This document shows, piece after piece, positions 54,910-64,000 of a stretch of 64,000 bases of DNA; within the stretch, counting starts at the first letter, position 1, and each line of letters starts with the position of its first letter. The stretch comes from Inquilinus sp. Marseille-Q2685 (GTDB lineage: Bacteria > Pseudomonadota > Alphaproteobacteria > DSM-16000 > Inquilinaceae). The position numbers were made by a program, and so were the translations under genes. Location of the stretch: the NCBI RefSeq assembly GCF_916619195.1, contig NZ_CAKAKL010000002.1, positions 932,001 to 996,000 on the forward strand, given 5' to 3'. The notes below the pieces were generated by a model. That model made no database searches. It was not told where the DNA came from and saw nothing but the letters and a program-made list of their open reading frames with translations.

Positions 54910-56288
54910 TGCGCCAACCCCGGGCTGGCCGGCCGCTCGACCTTGCTGCGCATGGTCACGAACTCCTCCGCCGCGGTCGGATGGATGCCGATGGTGGCGT
55001 CGAACTGCGCCTTGGTGGCGCCGCAGACGAGCGCGATCGCCAGCCCCTGCACGATCTCCGGCGCGTCCGGCCCGACCATGTGGCAGCCCAGCACCCGGTC
55101 GGTCGCCGGATCGACCACCAGCTTCATCAGCGTCCGCTCCTCCCGGCCCGACAGGGTGTGGCGCATCGGCCGGAACACGGCGCGGTAGACGTCGACCTCG
55201 CCATGGCGCTGCCGCGCCGCCGCTTCGGTCAGCCCGACCGTACCGATCGGCGGGTTCGAGAACACGGCCGTCGGCACGTTCTCGTAGGACGGCACCCGCG
55301 GCTTGCCGCCGAACAGCGTGTCGGCCAGCGCATGGCCCTCGGCGATCGCCACCGGCGTCAGGTTCAGCCGGTCGGTGACGTCGCCCAGGGCATAGATGTT
55401 GGGCACGCTGGTGCGGTACCGCTCGTCGACCACGATGGCGCCGTCGGCATCCAGCGCGACGCCGACCGTCTCCAGCCCCAGCCCCGCCGTGTTCGGCTTG
55501 CGGCCGGTGGCGTACATCACCCCGTCGGCGGCGATCACCTCGTCATTGCTCAGCGTCACCGCCAGAGCGTCGCCGACCTTGGCGACGCCCTCGACCTGGC
55601 AGCCCAGGCGCAGATTGACCCCGGCCTTGCCCATCTCGGTGGCGAGGTGGACGCGCAGGTCGTCGTCGAAGCCGCGCAGCACCATATCGCCGCGATGCAC
55701 CAGCGTCACCTCGGCGCCCAGGCCATGGAAGATGCCGGCGAACTCCACCGCGATGTAGCCGCCGCCGACGATCACGACGCGACGCGGCATCCGCTCCAGA
55801 TGGAACGCCTCGTTCGAGGTGAAGGCGTGCTCGCGCACGCCGGGCTTGTCCGGCAGCACCGGCCAGCCGCCGGTCGCGACCAGGATGCGGTCGGCGGTGA
55901 CGCGCCGGCCGCCGACCTCGACCGTGTGGGCGTCGACCAGCACGGCGCGGGCGTCGAACATGGTGGCGCCGGCATTGGTCAGCAGGTTGCGATAGATGCC
56001 GTTCAGCCGCCCGATCTCGGCGTCCTTGCGGGCGATCAGCGTGGCCCAGTCATGGGTCGCGCCCGGCACGGTCCAGCCGAAGCCGGCGGCGTCCTCGAAA
56101 TCGGCGGAGAAATGCGCCGCCATGGCCAGCAGCTTCTTCGGCACGCAGCCGACATTGACGCAGGTGCCGCCCCAGTAGCGCTCCTCGGCGATGCCCACGC
56201 GGGCGCCGTGCTGGGCCGCGATGCGGGCCGAGCGCACGCCGCCCGAGCCGCCGCCGATGACGAAATAGTCGAAATCGAATCCGGTCAT
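54906..56288 (-). CDS. gor: glutathione reductase
   Basis: A 460-residue flavoprotein disulfide reductase: FAD loop [20 protein letters not shown], redox pair [25 protein letters not shown] loop [20 protein letters not shown] with a following [12 protein letters not shown] (Arg-rich, NADPH type), [20 protein letters not shown] and the C-terminal [13 protein letters not shown] with the catalytic His-Glu pair. No trypanothione-type or mercuric features are seen. It maintains reduced glutathione in the cytoplasm. It overlaps the methyltransferase gene downstream. Confidence 0.95.
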
Positions 56289-56414
56289 GGCACGTCCAGA
56301 CCGCCTGGCGCGGTCAAAGCGGCGCGGCCTTGGACCGGCCGCGCGGGAAGAGGTTCACCTGGCATTTGGGCCGCCGTGCCCCTTCGAGGCAAGCCCGTTC
56401 AGCCCGCAGGGCGG

Positions 56415-57095
56415 CTATGACTTGATCATGCGGAACAGCAGCTTGTGCTCCGCCCCGTAGGTCACAGCGTCGATCAGCCTCGGGTAGTAGCGCCGATCCT
56501 TGCCGGCCGGCACGAAGCCGTCATAGCCGAACTTCTTGACCGAGACCGCGAAGCCGGCGGCGGCGAAGGCCTCGGCATAGTCGTCGGGCGACCGGTCCTG
56601 CACCGGCGCGTTGGTGGTCCCGCCGATCAGGCTGCGCCATTGCGGCCACAACGGGCTGTCGGTGTGGCAGCCGGTCACCGCGTAATAGACGCCGCCCGGG
56701 CGCAGCGCCTGGAAGACCTGCGCCGCATGGCCGGCGATGTCGGGCAGCAGGTAGATCACCTCGTAGCTGAAGGCGATGTCGAAGCGGCCGGCCCAGGGCG
56801 ACAGGTCGGTCGCGACACGGTGCTCGACCGGCAGGTCGCCCTTGGCGGCCTCGGCCGCGGCGATCGAATCGGTGGCGATGTCGACGCCGAGCCCCCAGCG
56901 GAACGGCCGCCGCGCGTGCAGAAGCTGCAGAAAGCCGCCGCGGTTGCAGCCGAAGTCGAGCACGTCCCTGCCGGCCAGGTCCATCTCCGGCACCAGGCCG
57001 ATGAAATGCTCCCAATAGGGCCGGTGGCCGTCCGCCATGGCGACCTCGCGCGCAGGGTCGGCGTGCCAGGTGCCGTAGCTCGCCCGGGTGCTCAT
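56415..57095 (-). CDS. SAM-dependent methyltransferase
   Basis: A 226-residue class I methyltransferase from ATG 57095. It has GRDVLDFGCNRGGFLQLLHA (motif I), WGLGVDIATDSIAAAEAAKG, RFDIAFSYEVIYLLPDIAGH and ALRPGGVYYAVTGCHTDSPL. The tail (DRRYYPRLIDAVTYGAEHKL) is specific to this group. No neighbour indicates the acceptor. The reading frame continues upstream through Arg-rich shadow sequence over rpiA and is rejected. Confidence 0.87.
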   Translation of the reverse strand: MSTRASYGTWHADPAREVAMADGHRPYWEHFIGLVPEMDLAGRDVLDFGCNRGGFLQLLHARRPFRWGLGVDIATDSIAAAEAAKGDLPVEHRVATDLSPWAGRFDIAFSYEVIYLLPDIAGHAAQVFQALRPGGVYYAVTGCHTDSPLWPQWRSLIGGTTNAPVQDRSPDDYAEAFAAAGFAVSVKKFGYDGFVPAGKDRRYYPRLIDAVTYGAEHKLLFRMIKS

Positions 57096-57171
57096 GCGGA
57101 ATCTCCTGGTCTCGACAAAGCGCCGGACCATAGCCGAGGCGGACCGCGTTGTCCGCCCCGGTTCGGAGACT

Positions 57172-57882
57172 TCAATGCGAAGGCAGCAGCGAGGTCGTCG
57201 TGCCGTCGGCCTGGCCGATGATCGCCTGCTCGGCCCCGCCCAGGAACAGCCCGGTCTCGACCACGCCTGCGATCGACTTGACCGCCCGCTGCAACCCGTC
57301 CGGGTCGCGGATCGGCGCGAAGCCCCCGCAGTCCAGGACCAGGTTGCCGCCATCGGTACGGACCGCCGCGCCGTCCCGTTGCCGCAGCACCGGGGCGCCG
57401 CCGAGGGCCGAGAGCCGACGGGCCGTCGCCTCCCAGCCGAACGCCGTGACCTCGACCGGCAGCGGCGCCTTCTCGCCGAGCACATCGACGATCTTCGAGG
57501 CGTCGACCACGGCGATGAAGCGGGACGAGGCCTCGGCCACGATCTTCTCGCGCAGCAGCGCCCCGCCCAGCCCCTTGATCAGGCGCAGCGTGCCGCGCTC
57601 GACCTCGTCCGCGCCGTCGATGCAGAGGTCCAGCGCCTCGGTCGCGGCAAAGTCGGTCAGGGGAATGCCGAGCGCCCGCGCCCGCTCGGCCGTCTGCTCC
57701 GAGGTCGGGATACCGGCGACGCGCAGCCCCTCCTCCCGGATGCGCCGGCCCAGCGCCTCCAGCACCCAGCGGACGGTCGACCCGGTGCCGAGGCCGAGGC
57801 GCATGCCGTCCTCGACCAGCGCCGCCGCGGCCTCGCCCGCGGCGCGTTTGCCTCGTTCCTGCGGCGACAGCGTCTCGCTCAC
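57172..57882 (-). CDS. rpiA: ribose-5-phosphate isomerase A
   Basis: About 236 residues from GTG 57882, which overlaps the gabD stop (GTGA); ATG 57903 adds seven residues and is possible. Family motifs: [20 protein letters not shown] (phosphate loop), [40 protein letters not shown] (catalytic Glu and Lys region) and [10 protein letters not shown]. It interconverts ribose-5-phosphate and ribulose-5-phosphate. Confidence 0.95.
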   Translation of the reverse strand: MSETLSPQERGKRAAGEAAAALVEDGMRLGLGTGSTVRWVLEALGRRIREEGLRVAGIPTSEQTAERARALGIPLTDFAATEALDLCIDGADEVERGTLRLIKGLGGALLREKIVAEASSRFIAVVDASKIVDVLGEKAPLPVEVTAFGWEATARRLSALGGAPVLRQRDGAAVRTDGGNLVLDCGGFAPIRDPDGLQRAVKSIAGVVETGLFLGGAEQAIIGQADGTTTSLLPSH

Positions 57883-59336
57883 CGGTTCAGCCCGCCCATG
57901 CACAGGTACTTGACCTCGAGATAGTCCTCGATGCCGTAATGCGAGCCCTCGCGTCCGAGGCCGCTCTCCTTCACCCCGCCGAAGGGGGCGACGGCGGTCG
58001 AGATGATGCCTTCGTTGATGCCGACGATGCCGTATTCCAGCGCCTCGCCGACCCGCCAGATCCGGCCGATGTCGCGGCTGTAGAAGTACGACGCGAGGCC
58101 GAACTCGGTGTCGTTGGCCATGCGGATCGCCTCCTCCTCGGTCTTGAACCGGAAGATCGGCGCCAGCGGGCCGAAGGTCTCCTCCCGCGCCACCTTCATC
58201 TCCGGCGTCACGTCCAACAGGACCGTCGGCTCGAAGAAGGTGCCGCCCAGGGCGTGGCGCCTGCCGCCGAGCGCGACCCGCGCGCCCTTCCCGACCGCGT
58301 CGGCAATGTGCTCCTCGACCTTCTCGACCGCCTTCATGTTGATCAGCGGCCCCTGCTGCGCGCCGTCGGCCATGCCGTCGGCGACCTTCAGCCTGCCGAC
58401 CGCCTCGGCCAGCTTGGCGGCGAAGGCGTCGTAAACCCCGTCCTGCACCAGCAGGCGGTTGGCGCAGACGCAGGTCTGGCCGGTGTTACGGTACTTGGAC
58501 GCGATCGCCCCCTGCACCGCGGCGTCGAGGTCGGCGTCGTCGAAGACGATGAAGGGCGCGTTGCCGCCCAGCTCCATCGACACCTTCTTCACCGTCGAGG
58601 CCGACTGCTGGATCAGCAGCTTGCCGATCTCGGTCGACCCGGTGAAGGTGACCTTGCGGACGATCGGGCTCGACGTCATCTCGCCGCCGATCTCGCCGGC
58701 GCTGCCGGTGACGACCGAGAACACGCCGGCCGGGATGCCGGCGCGCTCGCCCAACTCGGCCAGGCCCAGGGCCGAATAGGGCGTCTCGCTGGCCGGCTTG
58801 ACCACCATGGTGCAGCCGGCGGCCAGCGCCGCGCCGGCCTTGCGGGTGATCATCGCCGCCGGGAAGTTCCAGGGCGTGATCGCGGCGCAGACGCCGACCG
58901 GCTGCTTGATCACGACGATCCGGCGGTCGCCGGCCGGCGCCGGGATGGTGTCGCCGTAGATCCGCTTGCCCTCCTCGGCGAACCATTCGATGAAGCTGGC
59001 GGCATAGGCGATCTCGCCTCGGCTCTCGGCCAGCGGCTTGCCCTGCTCCGCCGTCATCAGCTTCGCCAGGTCTTCCTGATTCGCCATCATCAGCTCGAAC
59101 CAGCGCCGCAGGACCGTCGCCCGCTCCTGCGCCGTCTTGGCGCGCCAAGCCGGCCAGGCCTTGTCGGCGGCGGCGATGGCGCGCCGGGTCTCGGCGGCGC
59201 CGGCCCGCGGCACGACGCCCAGCCTGGCGCCGTCGGCCGGGTTGGTGACCTCGATCACCCGCTCGTCATCGGCGTCCACCCAGCGCCCGTCGATGTAGCA
59301 TTGCTGGCGGAAAAGCTTCGAGTCGGTGAGCTGCAT
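57879..59336 (-). CDS. gabD: succinate-semialdehyde dehydrogenase
   Basis: A 485-residue aldehyde dehydrogenase of the GabD type: [60 protein letters not shown] (catalytic Glu), [20 protein letters not shown] (catalytic Cys), [40 protein letters not shown]. The Cys-Val-Cys pair and the C-terminal [20 protein letters not shown] fit NADP-dependent succinate-semialdehyde dehydrogenase. No GABA transaminase is adjacent. Confidence 0.92.
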   Translation of the reverse strand: MQLTDSKLFRQQCYIDGRWVDADDERVIEVTNPADGARLGVVPRAGAAETRRAIAAADKAWPAWRAKTAQERATVLRRWFELMMANQEDLAKLMTAEQGKPLAESRGEIAYAASFIEWFAEEGKRIYGDTIPAPAGDRRIVVIKQPVGVCAAITPWNFPAAMITRKAGAALAAGCTMVVKPASETPYSALGLAELGERAGIPAGVFSVVTGSAGEIGGEMTSSPIVRKVTFTGSTEIGKLLIQQSASTVKKVSMELGGNAPFIVFDDADLDAAVQGAIASKYRNTGQTCVCANRLLVQDGVYDAFAAKLAEAVGRLKVADGMADGAQQGPLINMKAVEKVEEHIADAVGKGARVALGGRRHALGGTFFEPTVLLDVTPEMKVAREETFGPLAPIFRFKTEEEAIRMANDTEFGLASYFYSRDIGRIWRVGEALEYGIVGINEGIISTAVAPFGGVKESGLGREGSHYGIEDYLEVKYLCMGGLNR

Positions 59337-59906
59337 CGGTTCGGTCTCCCTCTTCTCGGCGTGTCCGTCCGCCTGGATCTCGGAGGGAGGTTGTAGCGCG
59401 GCCGGCCGGGGGCTGCCAGGGCGCCCGGAATTCTGCTATGCGCCGGACGCGGGGCTTGCCGCTTCGCCGCAAGGTCCAAAACCGGAACACCGTCCGGATT
59501 TGTCGGACGTTGAAGATGTTAGCAGCCGCTTCGCTTCTCTGCTCTTAAATAGTCTTACCAATCAATTGAACCACTCGACTTTCCAGCATCGTGTTTTCGG
59601 CCGGACGAATAGGCGATCGAAGCGACCTATGCACTCCAGAAAAGTCGAATAATTTTTTTACGCCCGCCTGCAATACATGAACCGGCGTCGCTTCTGTATT
59701 GGCGCTCCAAAGCGGGCAGGAATCGGGCGAAAAGGTGTCATTTTCGCTTGGCGGGAATATTTCAGAATGTTACTAGACGTCCTTGCCGGCGAGGGGGCGA
59801 TGACTGGGGTCATCGGACGAGCCGGACGGAAGGGCGCTGCATCCGTTTGGAGCGCCAAGGGAGCGAGTGCAGTCCGGTTGAACAGCGCAGGGGGGACGGG
59901 CCAGTG
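59337..59906. other. 570-bp intergenic region
   Basis: No convincing gene. The stretch from about 59500 to 59760 is clearly AT-richer (TTAGCAGC..., runs such as AATAATTTTTTTACG) and probably holds promoters for gabD (leftward) and the CHAP gene (rightward). A 76-codon frame (59677-59907, MNRRRFCIGAPKRAG...) overlaps the CHAP start and could be a small coupled ORF, but has no clear ribosome site. No RNA gene recognised. Confidence 0.4.
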
Positions 59907-60734
59907 ATGACCCGCGACACTGACTATGATCTCAAAATCAGACCTCGACGTCGGGCCAAGCGCCCTCTCAGGACCCTCACTGCAAGTCTGTTGACGCTCG
60001 TCTGCAGCGTCGCCCTTCTCAGCGAAACAGCGCATGCCGCGTCGCGCACGACGCGTGAGCTGAACGCCGCAGCGGCCGCGGCCGCCGGCCAGCCCAGCGA
60101 TCAGGTCGAAGGCGCCGTTCGCAATGCCGTGACCACCGACCAGGCCGCGACGAACCGGGCGGCCAGCCCGGCCCCGGGTACCGAGCGGAAGACGGCCGCC
60201 GCGCCGGCGCCCCGGATGCGCCCCCGGGCTCCTGCCGTGGCCGATGCGCCGATCCCGCGCGCCCAGCTGACGGCCCGCAACGTCACCGAACAGCGGCAGA
60301 TCCAGCGCGTGGCCGCGCTGAAGGCCCAAGGCCGCCGCTGGTCCTGCGTCCCCTTCGCCCGCGAGCTGACCGGCTTCCAGATCTCCGGCGATGCATGGCG
60401 CTGGTGGGATGCCGCCGCCGGCCGATACAACCGCGGCCGCATGCCCGTCGCCGGCTCCGTGATCGTGCTGAAGCGCTACGGTTCGATGCGACGCGGCCAT
60501 GTCGCGGTGGTGCGCCGGGTGGTCAGCTCCCGCGAGATCATCGTCGACCAGGCCAATTGGGCGCCGCGCGGCCGGGTGAACGAGCCGGCCCGGGTGATCG
60601 ACGTGTCGGCGAAGAACGATTGGAGCCAGACCCGCTTCTGGCACCAGCCGACCGGCCAGATGGGGACGACGGTCTATCCGACCTACGGCTTCATCTACGC
60701 GCCGAACACCCAGGTCGCCGAACGCGCCGACTGA
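59907..60734 (+). CDS. secreted CHAP-domain amidase-like protein
   Basis: A 275-residue protein from ATG 59907. The N-terminus has a basic stretch then a signal anchor (LTASLLTLVCSVALLSETAH with an AHA cleavage site), followed by an Ala/Pro-rich linker. Residues about 140-260 are a CHAP fold: WSCVPFARELTGFQISGDAW (catalytic Cys), MPVAGSVIVLKRYGSMRRGH then VAVVRRVVSSREIIVDQANW (catalytic His). CHAP domains cut peptidoglycan peptide bonds. It stands alone with a terminator downstream. Confidence 0.87.
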   Translation: MTRDTDYDLKIRPRRRAKRPLRTLTASLLTLVCSVALLSETAHAASRTTRELNAAAAAAAGQPSDQVEGAVRNAVTTDQAATNRAASPAPGTERKTAAAPAPRMRPRAPAVADAPIPRAQLTARNVTEQRQIQRVAALKAQGRRWSCVPFARELTGFQISGDAWRWWDAAAGRYNRGRMPVAGSVIVLKRYGSMRRGHVAVVRRVVSSREIIVDQANWAPRGRVNEPARVIDVSAKNDWSQTRFWHQPTGQMGTTVYPTYGFIYAPNTQVAERAD

Positions 60735-61047
60735 CCGACACTTCCCGCTCCTTGGTTCCAGCGAGGCCCGCCCGCGACCGCCGGCGGGCCTTCGTCTTTG
60801 CGGGGCTGTCGAACAAGAGGGCCATAAGCAAGATCACAGCTTTCCGCCTCCGGAAAGTTTTAACTTCTCTCCATAATACTTGATCGAGAAGCGGCCGATG
60901 TCCGTGACACGAGCTCGCATCTCCAAGTAACCGCCATACCATAAATGTATACAAAATTGTAAATACCGGAAGCCCAACGGAATCATTATTTCTAATCGTG
61001 CTGCATCCCCGCCACCCAACGACCGGGGCCGTGGCCGAGCGTTTCCA
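60735..61047. other. 313-bp intergenic region
   Basis: Begins with the CHAP terminator and continues into AT-rich sequence (TAACCGCC..., AAATGTATACAAAATTGTAAATAC at about 60937-60962) that resembles promoter DNA for the glycosyltransferase operon. No gene or RNA recognised. Confidence 0.4.
60765..60800 (+). terminator. intrinsic terminator after the CHAP gene
   Basis: GGCCCGCC-N10-GGCGGGCC (60765-60790) followed by TTCGTCTTTG. The stem is 8 bp of GC pairs; the U-tract is interrupted. Confidence 0.75.
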
Positions 61048-62679
61048 TTGAGCTGCGACGACATCGTGAGCACCGAGGCGGTCCGATCCGCATCCGTCAC
61101 CGCCCCCCCGGCCATCCTGGGGAACCCGCATCCTGGCCCCGGCACGGCGGCGCGCTCAACCATCCGCAATATCCACCCCCTCTGGGTTCCCGCCTTTCTC
61201 GGCGCGAGCTTCCTGGCCTGGACCCTGTTGCCGGCTTTGCTGGCCGGCAACCTGCATCCCGACACGCTCGAAGGGCTCTATTGGGGGCAGCACTGGCTCT
61301 GGGGCTACCACAAGCACCCGCCGCTCGCCGCCTGGTCCTCCGAGATCGTGCATGCCGCGTTCGGCAGCGCCAACTGGGCCTATTACGCGCTGAGCCAGGC
61401 CTTCATCGCCACCGCCTTCGCCGCCGTCTGGCTGGTGACCCGCGACATCGCCGGGCGCCGCGCCGCGCTGGTCGCGGTGGTGCTGCTGGCCCTGACGCAC
61501 TTCACCACCTACGCCGCGCCGCGCTTCAACCCGAACACCGTGCAGTTCGCCTTCTGGGCCTGGACGATGGCGCTGTTCTGGCGCGCCGTCACCCGCGACC
61601 GTGCGGTCTGGTGGCTCCTGACCGGGCTTGTCGCCGGCATGGGCCTGCTGGCGAAGTATTCGATCACCGTGCTGCTGGCCACGCTGCTCGCCTATCTGCT
61701 GCTGTCGCCCGCCGGCCGGCGGCAATTCGCTCGGCCCGGCCTCTATCTCGGGCTGGCCGCCTTCCTGCTGGTGATCGCGCCGCACCTGCTGTGGCTGGCG
61801 CAGAACGATTTCAGCACGCTGGGCTACCTGGCCGAGCGCAGCGACGGCACGCTGGTCGGCCCGGCGGGGCATCTGATCGCCCCCCTCGCCTTCCTCGGCG
61901 ACCAGGTCTTCGCCATCGCCCCGATGCTGCTGGCGGCAGCGATCGGGCTCACCCCCTTGGGGCGGGACCGGATCGCCGTCCTCCTCCATCTCGCCCGCCG
62001 GCGGCTGCGTTCCCCGGCCGGGTGCTATCTCGCCTTCGTCTATATGGTCCCGATCGCCGCCCTCGCCTTCGCCTCCGCGGCCACCGGGATCCGCATCCGG
62101 ACGATGTGGGGCATGAGCTTCGTTCTGGCAGCGCCGCCGCTCCTGGCCCTCCTCCTGCCGGCGCTCGCCGCCACGGGTCTCTCGGCGCCGCGCTTCCGCA
62201 CCGCCGCCTCCGCCCTGGCGACGACCTTCGTGATCGGCTTCGCCGCGCTGATGCTGGTCAAGCCCGGCCTGTCCGGCAGGCCGAACATCATGAATCTCGA
62301 CGGCCCGGCCCTGTCCGCGGCGGCGGAGGCGCTGTGGCGGAAGAGCCAGCCCGGCGCGCCGGAGACCGTGATCGGCACCATCCCGGAGGCCGGGACCGTC
62401 TCTCTCTACGGCACCGCGCGGCCGCAGGTGTTCGAGGATGCCGATCCGGCGCTTTCGCCCTGGGTCGACCAGGGCCGCCTGCTGCGTAGCGGCGCCGTCT
62501 ACGCCTCGCGCCGCGAGCCCGTGCCGGGCCGCCCGATCGCCGGGCTGTGCCCGCAGGACGTCACCGCCTTCGCCTGGCCGGCACGGACGGCGCTCGGCAC
62601 GGCGCTCGAAAGCCGCACCGTCTGGCTCGCCATTCTGCCCGGCCGGGCCGCCCCCGCCGTCACCTGCCCTGCAGCATGA
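61048..62679 (+). CDS. ArnT-like glycosyltransferase, GT39/PMT type
   Basis: A 543-residue membrane enzyme with about 11 helices. The GT-C features are the acidic first loop and the HPP motif (LYWGQHWLWGYHKHPPLAAW), then ALTHFTTYAAPRFNPNTVQF. It transfers a sugar from a polyprenyl-phosphate donor to an envelope acceptor. The start is unclear: TTG 61048 or GTG 61066; the membrane part begins about residue 44. The stop overlaps the following ArnC-like gene region, which would supply the polyprenyl-linked sugar. Confidence 0.85.
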   Translation: MSCDDIVSTEAVRSASVTAPPAILGNPHPGPGTAARSTIRNIHPLWVPAFLGASFLAWTLLPALLAGNLHPDTLEGLYWGQHWLWGYHKHPPLAAWSSEIVHAAFGSANWAYYALSQAFIATAFAAVWLVTRDIAGRRAALVAVVLLALTHFTTYAAPRFNPNTVQFAFWAWTMALFWRAVTRDRAVWWLLTGLVAGMGLLAKYSITVLLATLLAYLLLSPAGRRQFARPGLYLGLAAFLLVIAPHLLWLAQNDFSTLGYLAERSDGTLVGPAGHLIAPLAFLGDQVFAIAPMLLAAAIGLTPLGRDRIAVLLHLARRRLRSPAGCYLAFVYMVPIAALAFASAATGIRIRTMWGMSFVLAAPPLLALLLPALAATGLSAPRFRTAASALATTFVIGFAALMLVKPGLSGRPNIMNLDGPALSAAAEALWRKSQPGAPETVIGTIPEAGTVSLYGTARPQVFEDADPALSPWVDQGRLLRSGAVYASRREPVPGRPIAGLCPQDVTAFAWPARTALGTALESRTVWLAILPGRAAPAVTCPAA

Positions 62680-62687
62680 GGGCTGCG

Positions 62688-63707
62688 ATGAACCACACCC
62701 TCGCGACCATCACCCCGCGCCGCCTGTCGATCGTCGTGCCGCTGTACAACGAGGCGGATTCGATCGCGGCGCTGCACCGCCAGCTGGAGGCCCTGGCCGC
62801 CCGGCTCGACGAGGCGCATGGCCTGGCGGTCGAAGCGATCTATGTCGACGACGGCAGCCGCGACGGCAGCGCCGGGATCGTCGCCGCCCTGCCGGAAGGC
62901 CGGGTACAGGTCGAGCTGATCCGCCTCAGCCGCAACTTCGGCAAGGAGGCGGCGCTGACCGCAGGCCTCGATGCCGCGACGGGCGATGCGGTGGTGTTCA
63001 TGGATTCCGACGGCCAGCACCCGCCGGAGCTGATCGACACCTTCGTCCGCCACTGGCTGGTCGACGGCGACGACATCGTCTACGCCGTCCGCCGCCGGCG
63101 GCAGGAGGGACCGGTCTACCGCCTGCTGGTCAAGTCCTTCTACGGGCTGATGAATTCCGGCAACACCTTCCGCATCACGCCGGATGCAGCCGATTTCCGG
63201 CTGCTGTCGGCGCGGGCAGCCGAGGCGCTGCGCGGCCTGCGCGAACGCGGCCGGTTCTTCAAGGGCCTGTCGGTCTGGGTCGGCTTCCGGCAGCGCCGGA
63301 TCGACTATCAGCCGGCGGAGCGGATCGGTGGCACCACCAAATGGTCGTTCTGGAAGCTGCTGCTGCTGTCGCTCAACGGCGTCACCTCCTTCAGCCGCAT
63401 GCCGCTGCGGATCTCGACGCTGCTCGGCTTCGCCATGGCCCTGACCGCCTTCGCCTACGGGCTTTGGATCACCGTCGTCTGCCTGGTTCACGGCGTGGCC
63501 CTGCCCGGCGTGCCCGGGGTTATCGCCATCCTGGTGCTGATCGGCGGCGTGCTGCTGATCAATCTCGGCATCCTCGGCGAGTATCTCGGCCAGATCCTCG
63601 ACGAGGTGAAGGACCGTCCCCTCTATGTCGTCGCCGAGCACAGGCGGCGCGACCGCGTGGAAGAGATGAGCCATGCCCTCCAGGCGTATCACCCTGGTCG
63701 CCGATGA
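62688..63707 (+). CDS. ArnC/GtrB-like family 2 glycosyltransferase
   Basis: A 339-residue enzyme from ATG 62688, which has GAGGG upstream; ATG 62676 overlaps the previous stop (ATGA) and is possible. The GT2 domain has LSIVVPLYNEADSIAALHRQ, AIYVDDGSRDGS, LSRNFGKEAALTAGLDAATG, VVFMDSDGQHPPELIDTFVR (DxD-like), and two C-terminal helices (LGFAMALTAFAYGLWITVVC, VIAILVLIGGVLLINLGILG). This is the polyprenyl-phosphate sugar synthase pattern (ArnC, GtrB, DPM1). Confidence 0.93.
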   Translation: MNHTLATITPRRLSIVVPLYNEADSIAALHRQLEALAARLDEAHGLAVEAIYVDDGSRDGSAGIVAALPEGRVQVELIRLSRNFGKEAALTAGLDAATGDAVVFMDSDGQHPPELIDTFVRHWLVDGDDIVYAVRRRRQEGPVYRLLVKSFYGLMNSGNTFRITPDAADFRLLSARAAEALRGLRERGRFFKGLSVWVGFRQRRIDYQPAERIGGTTKWSFWKLLLLSLNGVTSFSRMPLRISTLLGFAMALTAFAYGLWITVVCLVHGVALPGVPGVIAILVLIGGVLLINLGILGEYLGQILDEVKDRPLYVVAEHRRRDRVEEMSHALQAYHPGRR

Positions 63708-64000
63708 TTACGGTCTCGCCCCCGGCGTGTCGTTGGCGATCCGCCAGTTGCTGGCCGAAGGCCGGCTGTCCGGCACCAGCTGCCTGACCGTCGGGCGCTT
63801 CTGGATGGAGGCGGCCGGCCCGCTGCGCGACCTGGCTGCCTCAGCCGGGTCGATCGAGATCGGCCTGCATCTCTGCCTCACCGGCCCCTTCGCCCCGCTG
63901 TCGCCGCAGCTGCGCGTCGATGCCGGCTGGCGCCGGTTCCCGACCCTCGCCGCCCTGATCCGGCTCAGCCTCTCCCGGCGCCTGCCGCCGGGGGCGCTGT
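63674..64000 (+). CDS. ChbG/HpnK-family deacetylase (partial)
   Basis: The first 109 codons of a protein that runs off the right edge. It opens MPSRRITLVADDYGLAPGVS, where VADDYG is the metal-binding motif of the ChbG/YdjC family, followed by LAIRQLLAEGRLSGTSCLTV and EIGLHLCLTGPFAPLSPQLR with a metal His. Members deacetylate chitooligosaccharides or (HpnK) hopanoid sugars. It overlaps the end of the ArnC-like gene by 34 bp, so it belongs to the same envelope-sugar operon. Confidence 0.88.

Overview
The window is high-GC DNA with alphaproteobacterial content: an NDUFS4-type complex I subunit, SecD/SecF, class II DAHP synthase and DUF6456. A Rhodospirillales-type (Azospirillum/Inquilinus-like) host is an inference from gene content and base composition; no rRNA or species marker is present.

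Region 1 (about 0.2-10.1 kb) is an accessory island, visibly AT-richer than its surroundings over 2.35-3.5, 7.5-8.45 and 9.4-10.1 kb. Its core is a four-gene minus-strand operon: a class III nucleotide cyclase, an E2-E1 ubiquitin-like transfer enzyme (Cap2-like), a JAMM/JAB peptidase (Cap3-like) and a cyclic-nucleotide-binding TIR-type effector. It combines the sensor/effector logic of Pycsar with the protein-conjugation module of type II CBASS. The cyclase ends in a flexible tail finishing Phe-Gly, as expected of a conjugation substrate. A WYL regulator of the BrxR/CapW type is divergent. Its partner nucleotidyltransferase gene has been split by an IS5-family (IS1031-like) element. This is the best candidate for an undescribed system here.

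Region 2 (10.3-18.9 kb): a GNAT acetyltransferase, a methylmalonyl-CoA decarboxylase/CoA-transferase pair, a phage-like regulatory cassette (DUF6456, small ORFs, an S24 repressor with three operator-like palindromes), a secreted RTX-repeat protein, tRNA-Arg, NDUFS4 and tRNA-Pro.

Region 3 (18.9-27.5 kb): one tightly packed minus-strand operon apparently carrying electrons from alcohol to oxygen. It holds a PQQ alcohol dehydrogenase with the lanthanide Asp pattern, XoxJ, cytochrome c, a caa3-type oxidase (CoxB-A-C plus a small membrane protein), CtaG and another cytochrome c.

Region 4 (27.5-28.98 kb): a second, paralogous S24 repressor cassette with near-identical palindromes on both sides of the repressor gene, closed by a strong terminator.

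Region 5 (29.1-64 kb) is mostly housekeeping. It holds hydantoinase plus O-methyltransferase, a LuxR regulator, MacA-MacB-NodT efflux, DUF192, an AcuC-like deacetylase, SecD-SecF, RibA-RibD, a RES-Xre toxin-antitoxin pair, and an editing-domain-less ThrRS behind a threonine-rich leader peptide and attenuator. It continues with an esterase, PabB-PabC, nicotinate phosphoribosyltransferase, DAHP synthase, glutathione reductase, methyltransferases, RpiA, GabD, a CHAP amidase, and an ArnT-like/ArnC-like/ChbG-like envelope sugar cluster running off the right edge.
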